From Loripinus fragilis (lineage: Eukaryota; Mollusca; Bivalvia; Lucinida; Lucinidae), in contig OZ026527.1 of assembly GCA_964019695.1 (NCBI GenBank), positions 74,983,471-75,047,470 of the forward strand: a stretch of 64,000 nucleotides of DNA, written 5' to 3'. The notes under the pieces were generated by a model. That model searched no databases. It was not told where the DNA came from and saw nothing but the letters and a program-made list of their open reading frames with translations. Shown here piece by piece: positions 26,127 to 32,100 of the stretch. The position numbers and the translations under genes are program-made. Position 1 is the first letter of the stretch; the number at the start of each line of letters is the position of its first letter.

Positions 26127-29100
26127 AAGTAGTAGTAGTAGTAGCAGCAGCAGCAGAATCCCATGTGATGCTGTATTATATAAGTATTACATTCACAGAG
26201 TAGGTGATAGTCAAAGAAGCCCATGTGATACTGTATTATATAAGTATTACATTCACTGAGAGGTTGATAGTCATAGAAGCCCACGTGATACTGTTTTATA
26301 TACGTATCAGATTCACTTACAGGCTGATAGTCAAAGAAGCCCATGTGATACTGTATTATATAAGTATTACATTCACTGAGAGGGTGATAGTCAAAGATCC
26401 CTAAGTGATACTGTATGGCACTGTATTATATAATCCCATTTGATACTGTATTATATACGTATTACATTTACTAAGAGGGTGATAGTCAAAGATGCCCATG
26501 TGATGCTGCATTATATAAGTATTACATTCAATGAGAGAGTGATGGTCAAGAAGCCCATGTGATACTGTATTAAATAAGAATTACATTCAGTGAGAGGATG
26601 ATAGTCAAAGATGCCCATGTGATACTGTATGATACTTTATTATATAATCTCATGTGATACTGTATTTTATAAGTATTACATTAACTGAGAGGGTGATAGT
26701 CAAAGGTGCCAATGTGATGCTGTATTTTATAAGTATAACATTCACTGAGAGAGTGCCTTACGTTACTGTATTTTATAAGTATTGCATTAACTGAGAGGGT
26801 GATAGTCAACGAAGCCCATGTGAAACTGTATAATATAAGTATTACATTCACTGAGAAGATAAAACTCAAAGAAGCCAGTGTGATACTGTATTATATAAGT
26901 ATTACATTCATTGAGAGAGTGATAGTCAAAGAAGCCAATGTAGTACTGTATGATATAAGTATTACCTTTACTGAGAGGGTGATAGTCAAAGAAGTCTATG
27001 TGATACTGCATTATAAAATTATTCCATTCACGGAGAGGATTATAGTCAAAAAAGCCTATGTGATACTGTATTATATAGGTATTACATTCACTGAAAGGGT
27101 GACAGTCAAAGAAGCCCATGTGATGCTGTTTTATATAAGTATTACATTCATTGAGAGGCTGATAATCAAAGAAGCACATGTAATACTGAATTATAGAAGT
27201 ATTACATTCACTGAAAGGATGATGGTCAAAGAAGCCCCTGCGATACTGTATTATATTAGTATCTAATACCTTCAGAGGGTGATAGTCAAAGAAGCACATG
27301 TAGTACTGTATTATATAAGTATTACATTCACTGAGAGGGTGATAGTAATAGAAGCCCATGTGATACTGTATTATAAAATTATTCCATTCACGGAGAGGAT
27401 TATAGTCAAAGAAGCCTATGTGATACTGCATTATATAGGTATTACATTCACTGAAAGGATGACAGTCAAAGAAGCCCATGTGCTGCTGTATTATATAAGT
27501 ATTACATTCACTGAGAGGGCGATAGTCAAAGAAGCCCATGTGATACTGTATTATAAAATTATTCCATTCACTGAGAGGGTGATAGTCAAAGAAGCCCCTC
27601 TGAGACTGTTGTATATGAGTATTTCATTCACTGAGAGGATGATAGTCAAAGAAGCCCGTGTGATACTGTATTATATAAGTATTACATTCATTGAGAGGGC
27701 GATAGTCAAAGAAGCCCATGTGATACTGTATTATAAAATTATTCCATTCACTGAGAGGGTGATAGTCAAAGAAGCCCCTCTGAGACTGTTGTATATGAGT
27801 ATTTCATTCACTGAGAGGATGATAGTCAAAGAAGCCCGTGTGATACTGTATTATATAAGTATTACATTCACTGAGAGGATGATAGTCAAAGAAGCCCGTG
27901 TGATACTGTATTATATAAGTATTACATTCATTGAGAGGGTGATAGTCAAAGAAGCACATGTAATACTGAATTATAGAAGTATTACATTCACTGAAAGGAT
28001 GATGGTCAAAGAAGCCCGCGCGATACTGTATTATATTAGTATCTAATACCTTCAGAGGGTGATAGTCAAAGAAGCACATGTAGTACTGTATTATATAAGT
28101 ATTACATTTTCTGAGAGGGTGATAGTCATAGAAGCGCATGTGATACTGTATTATCTAAGTACTACATTCACTGTGATGATGATAGTCAAAAAAGCCCATG
28201 TGATACTGAATTATATAAGTATTCCATTTACTGAGAGGTGATAGTCAAACAAGACGATGTGATACTGTATGATATCAGTATTCCATTCACTGAGAGGGTG
28301 ATAGTCGAAGAAGCCCGTGTGATACTGTATTATATAAGTAGTACATACACTGAGAGGATAATAGTCCAAGAAGTCCATGTGATACTGTATTATATAAGTA
28401 GTACATTCACTGAGAGGATAATAGTCCAAGACGTCCATGTGATATTGTATTATATAAGTAGTACATTCACTGAGAGGGTGATAGTCATTGAAGCCCATGT
28501 GATACTATATTTTATTATACCTCACATAGAATTCCTATGTAAAACCTCCATAGGCCAGCAGGTGCTAATTTCGACTATCACCCTGCGATAATTTCGACTA
28601 TCACATGCGCGCCACTGATGCGCGTACGGTTCGTTTACTCGAGGAGACGCTAACCTACAATGGCGGATAGTACATGTATGAGCCATGGCGTGATCACTTA
28701 AAACTCCCAATAACTTCGTTATTTGTGGACAGAAACATAAAGTGTGGGTACTCGTTTTCTTAGTTAGAACGAGCGGAACACTTTGGAACCAAAATCGAGC
28801 AGATCAGGCGAAATTTTCTGTTTTGCAACAAAACCGCATCATCTACAGCAACTCCATTTAGCCTACAATGTTGATTTCCGCGACTCTGCAAGCTAAGTAG
28901 CCTTAAGTGCTTGAAGTCATCTGTGATTATTAGGCACGATTTGTTTACGATCACCACCAGCTTGAAGACCCAAACTGTTTACAAACACAATCCTTTTGTG
29001 AAAGATATTATTTCAAACTTTTTTACACATTGCGTTGTCTTTGAAACTTCTCTCACCATGGTAAGAAAATAAAGGAATAATGTTCGGTATTATAAGATAA

Positions 29101-32100
29101 ATATAACATTCTTGAGAGGGTGCTAGTCGAAAAAATCATCCCTCTAAATATGATTATCAACCTCGGCTGCGCCTCGGTTGATAATCACATTCCTCGGGAT
29201 GATGTTTTCGACTAGCACCCTCTCAAGAATGTTATATTTATATAATACTAGAAAAGAGCCCACGCAAGCGCGGAAATATTTCATGATTGTCAATTTACCT
29301 TTATTTTGCATTTAAAAAAGCTGAAACTTGTATCCCCCTTTCATGTGTGTTAATTTTTCACAGCTTTATGAAATCTGAAACTTGTATTGGCGATTCTAGT
29401 CGCCGAAATGACCATGGGCCCAAATAGGTATGGGCAGAAATGACCCGAAACCGGCGAGTTTTAATTTTTTTTACAAAAGCTGATACTTGTAAACATGATT
29501 ATGCTTATATCTTCTCATCTTGAAAATCACTAAAAATCTTCAGCGAGGTGACTTTTACTATATTTGTTTTCCTCCAAACAATGCCAAAAATCGCTCAAAT
29601 CCAGGTTCTTATTTCTGAACAATGCACTTTTTTAAACAGATTTTATTGATAGCGTCATTGCCTACTGCGTCAAGTGGTACGACCAAGCCTATCAATGTAA
29701 GCTGTTTAGCGACCTTGAAACTTAGGATTATTGAGCGTGAGTCAGAGAAAGGTGTCTTGAACTTTCATAACTCTAGTTGCCATCAATGGTAGTAATTAAC
29801 TATTTTATAGAAGTTCTGTTTGTTTTGTTACTGTTTTGTGAGTCCCCCCCCCCCCAAAAGTCTGTACTTGTTTAAAGCTAGTGTCAATTTAAGTTTATAC
29901 TAAGGTCTGCTGATTATTATAGTTTAGTGTTGTGTTGGTTACTGGTACTGTCCAAAAATAGGGACAATGTCGGAAAAATTAGTCTGCAATTTTTTAAGTG
30001 GTAGCTGCCCAAACCAATAAATGAGTGGTTTTCACACTCAAAATGCAAAGAAATACAATATTTAAGGAAATTTTTGTATACCAAATTATCTTCTTCAAAG
30101 GCAAACCTGGAAATGTCGTTACTTTTCGTGGTTAAAAAACAAACTTTTTCTCCTTATTTTTCTTCCAACTTCTGATTGGGAATTTTACTGTGCCAATTGG
30201 GAAAAAGGAGGTGTTTCGCCTTTGGGAGTGGGGCCGAATTTCGCCCCCCAAAATGGCCTGAAAAGGAACACTGATGCCGAAATGGTTTGGATTGATTGGT
30301 GTTTTACGTCCCGGTAAACAATTTTTCAGTCATGTTGAGACGGAGCCACTTCTTCCTGGGTATTATTAGTACTTTGGGAAGGTGAAAGTGCCTTTCTCAA
30401 GGACACTACACAGCGGTCGTGGGGTTCGAACTCGGGGCCTCTAGGTCCCGAGTCCGACGCTCTACCACTGAGCCACCGCGCCTCCATATGCCGAAATACA
30501 CTTCCCTTTTTACGACCATTATAGGCGAAACGGAGCGGTCTGGGGCGAAGTATTTCGCCGATTTGCCCTCAAACTGGAACCCTGCTTGTACCTGAAAGCT
30601 AACATATAAAATTTGGGTTTGATTGGCCCATCAATTTCCGAGAAAAGCCAGTTTTAATTTTCATATACGTAAATGACCTTTAGCCAAGGTCAAGAAATGA
30701 CCTCGGCCTTCAATACTCACAATTCTTCATTATTTCAGTTGGTTTCAGGTCAGAGGCTGAAATATTTGTGAAAAAATCAACAGCTTTCACTTTTTCCTGT
30801 AGAAAAGCCTAAGTTAACAAATTTGACCTTGTTGTAAAATTGGTCAAGGTCAACCGTAGGTCATCATTTGAACAAAGTATGATGGGCAGAGTCACCACTG
30901 CTACATACCAAGTTTTGTGGAAATTGGTTCACCGGTTCCGGGGAAGAAGATTTTTGAAGGGTTTTTACCATATATGGGCGTGGCGGCCATCTTGGTCATG
31001 TGACCCAGATGCAACAAACAAACTTTCGTTCCCCCTACCCAAAGAGGCTCCACATAAAATTTGTCTTTGATTGGTCAAATGGTTTCCGAGAAGAAGATGT
31101 TTGAAATTGTTGACGACAACGGACCATGGGCATCCTACCTATAAGCTGACATATGCTGCTAAGGTGAGCTAAAAACAAATTCAAACTCAAGCCCTCACCA
31201 GTAGCTTGCACCTGACCGTTCTAAGGTGGTGATTTTGGTGTAGTTCTTACTTCGTTATTTGCATACCTGTCAACTTTTTGAAATCTTAAAGAGTGAGATT
31301 GCGCGCGACGCCCTTAAAATGGTTATTTTCTGCTCGCATTTACCGCGCGGACCAATTTTACCAAATTTTTTAGGAGTGAGATTTATTTTTTTCTAAGAAC
31401 CAAAAAGGGATTATTGGGCCGAAATGACCATGGGCCGAAATGACCTGGAACCGACGATTTTTTTTTTATTTTCTTTTTACAAAAGCTGATACTTGTAAAT
31501 GCGGTTATGTTTATTTCTTCTCGTCAAGAAAATCACAGAAAAACTTCAGCGAGGCGCCTTTTACTAATAATATTTGATAGCGTCATTGCCTACCGTGATA
31601 TAAGTGGTACGACCAAGCCAATCGATGTAAACAGTACATTATGCGCAGCGACCTTGACACTTAGGATTATTAAGCGTGTGTCGAAGAAAGGTGTGATGAT
31701 TACCGCGACTAATAATCAGTTTTGATAAGGGATTATTTAAAATTACAGCCATATCTTTTTTTCTTTGGCGAGTTTGGCGGCGTTTTCCCCATTGTTGTTT
31801 ATAATATGGCCGACTTGACACAGCATAATACACATATACATATGACATATACACAAAAATTCGGAACGCTTCGGTCATCTCCATTCAGTTTGTATTGGAA
31901 ACCCAATCGATCTAAAAATAGTGACGCGTGACCATGAACGTGACATACACTAAATATAGAAACATTCGCCAGAGGGCGCAGTTCTTTTAGAAAACACACT
32001 TAATTCCAAAATTCTCTAAATCTATGCTAAATGAAAACTCATCCTAACCGAGATTATCAATGAAAGCAATATCTTAAAGTAACAGTAAAGAAATCAAGCA

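Noticed and set aside
26787..28139. Open frames of 60 to 255 residues on both strands in the satellite
   Set aside because: They follow from a 60 bp period and recur on both strands. No start context, no domain and no codon signature supports a protein.
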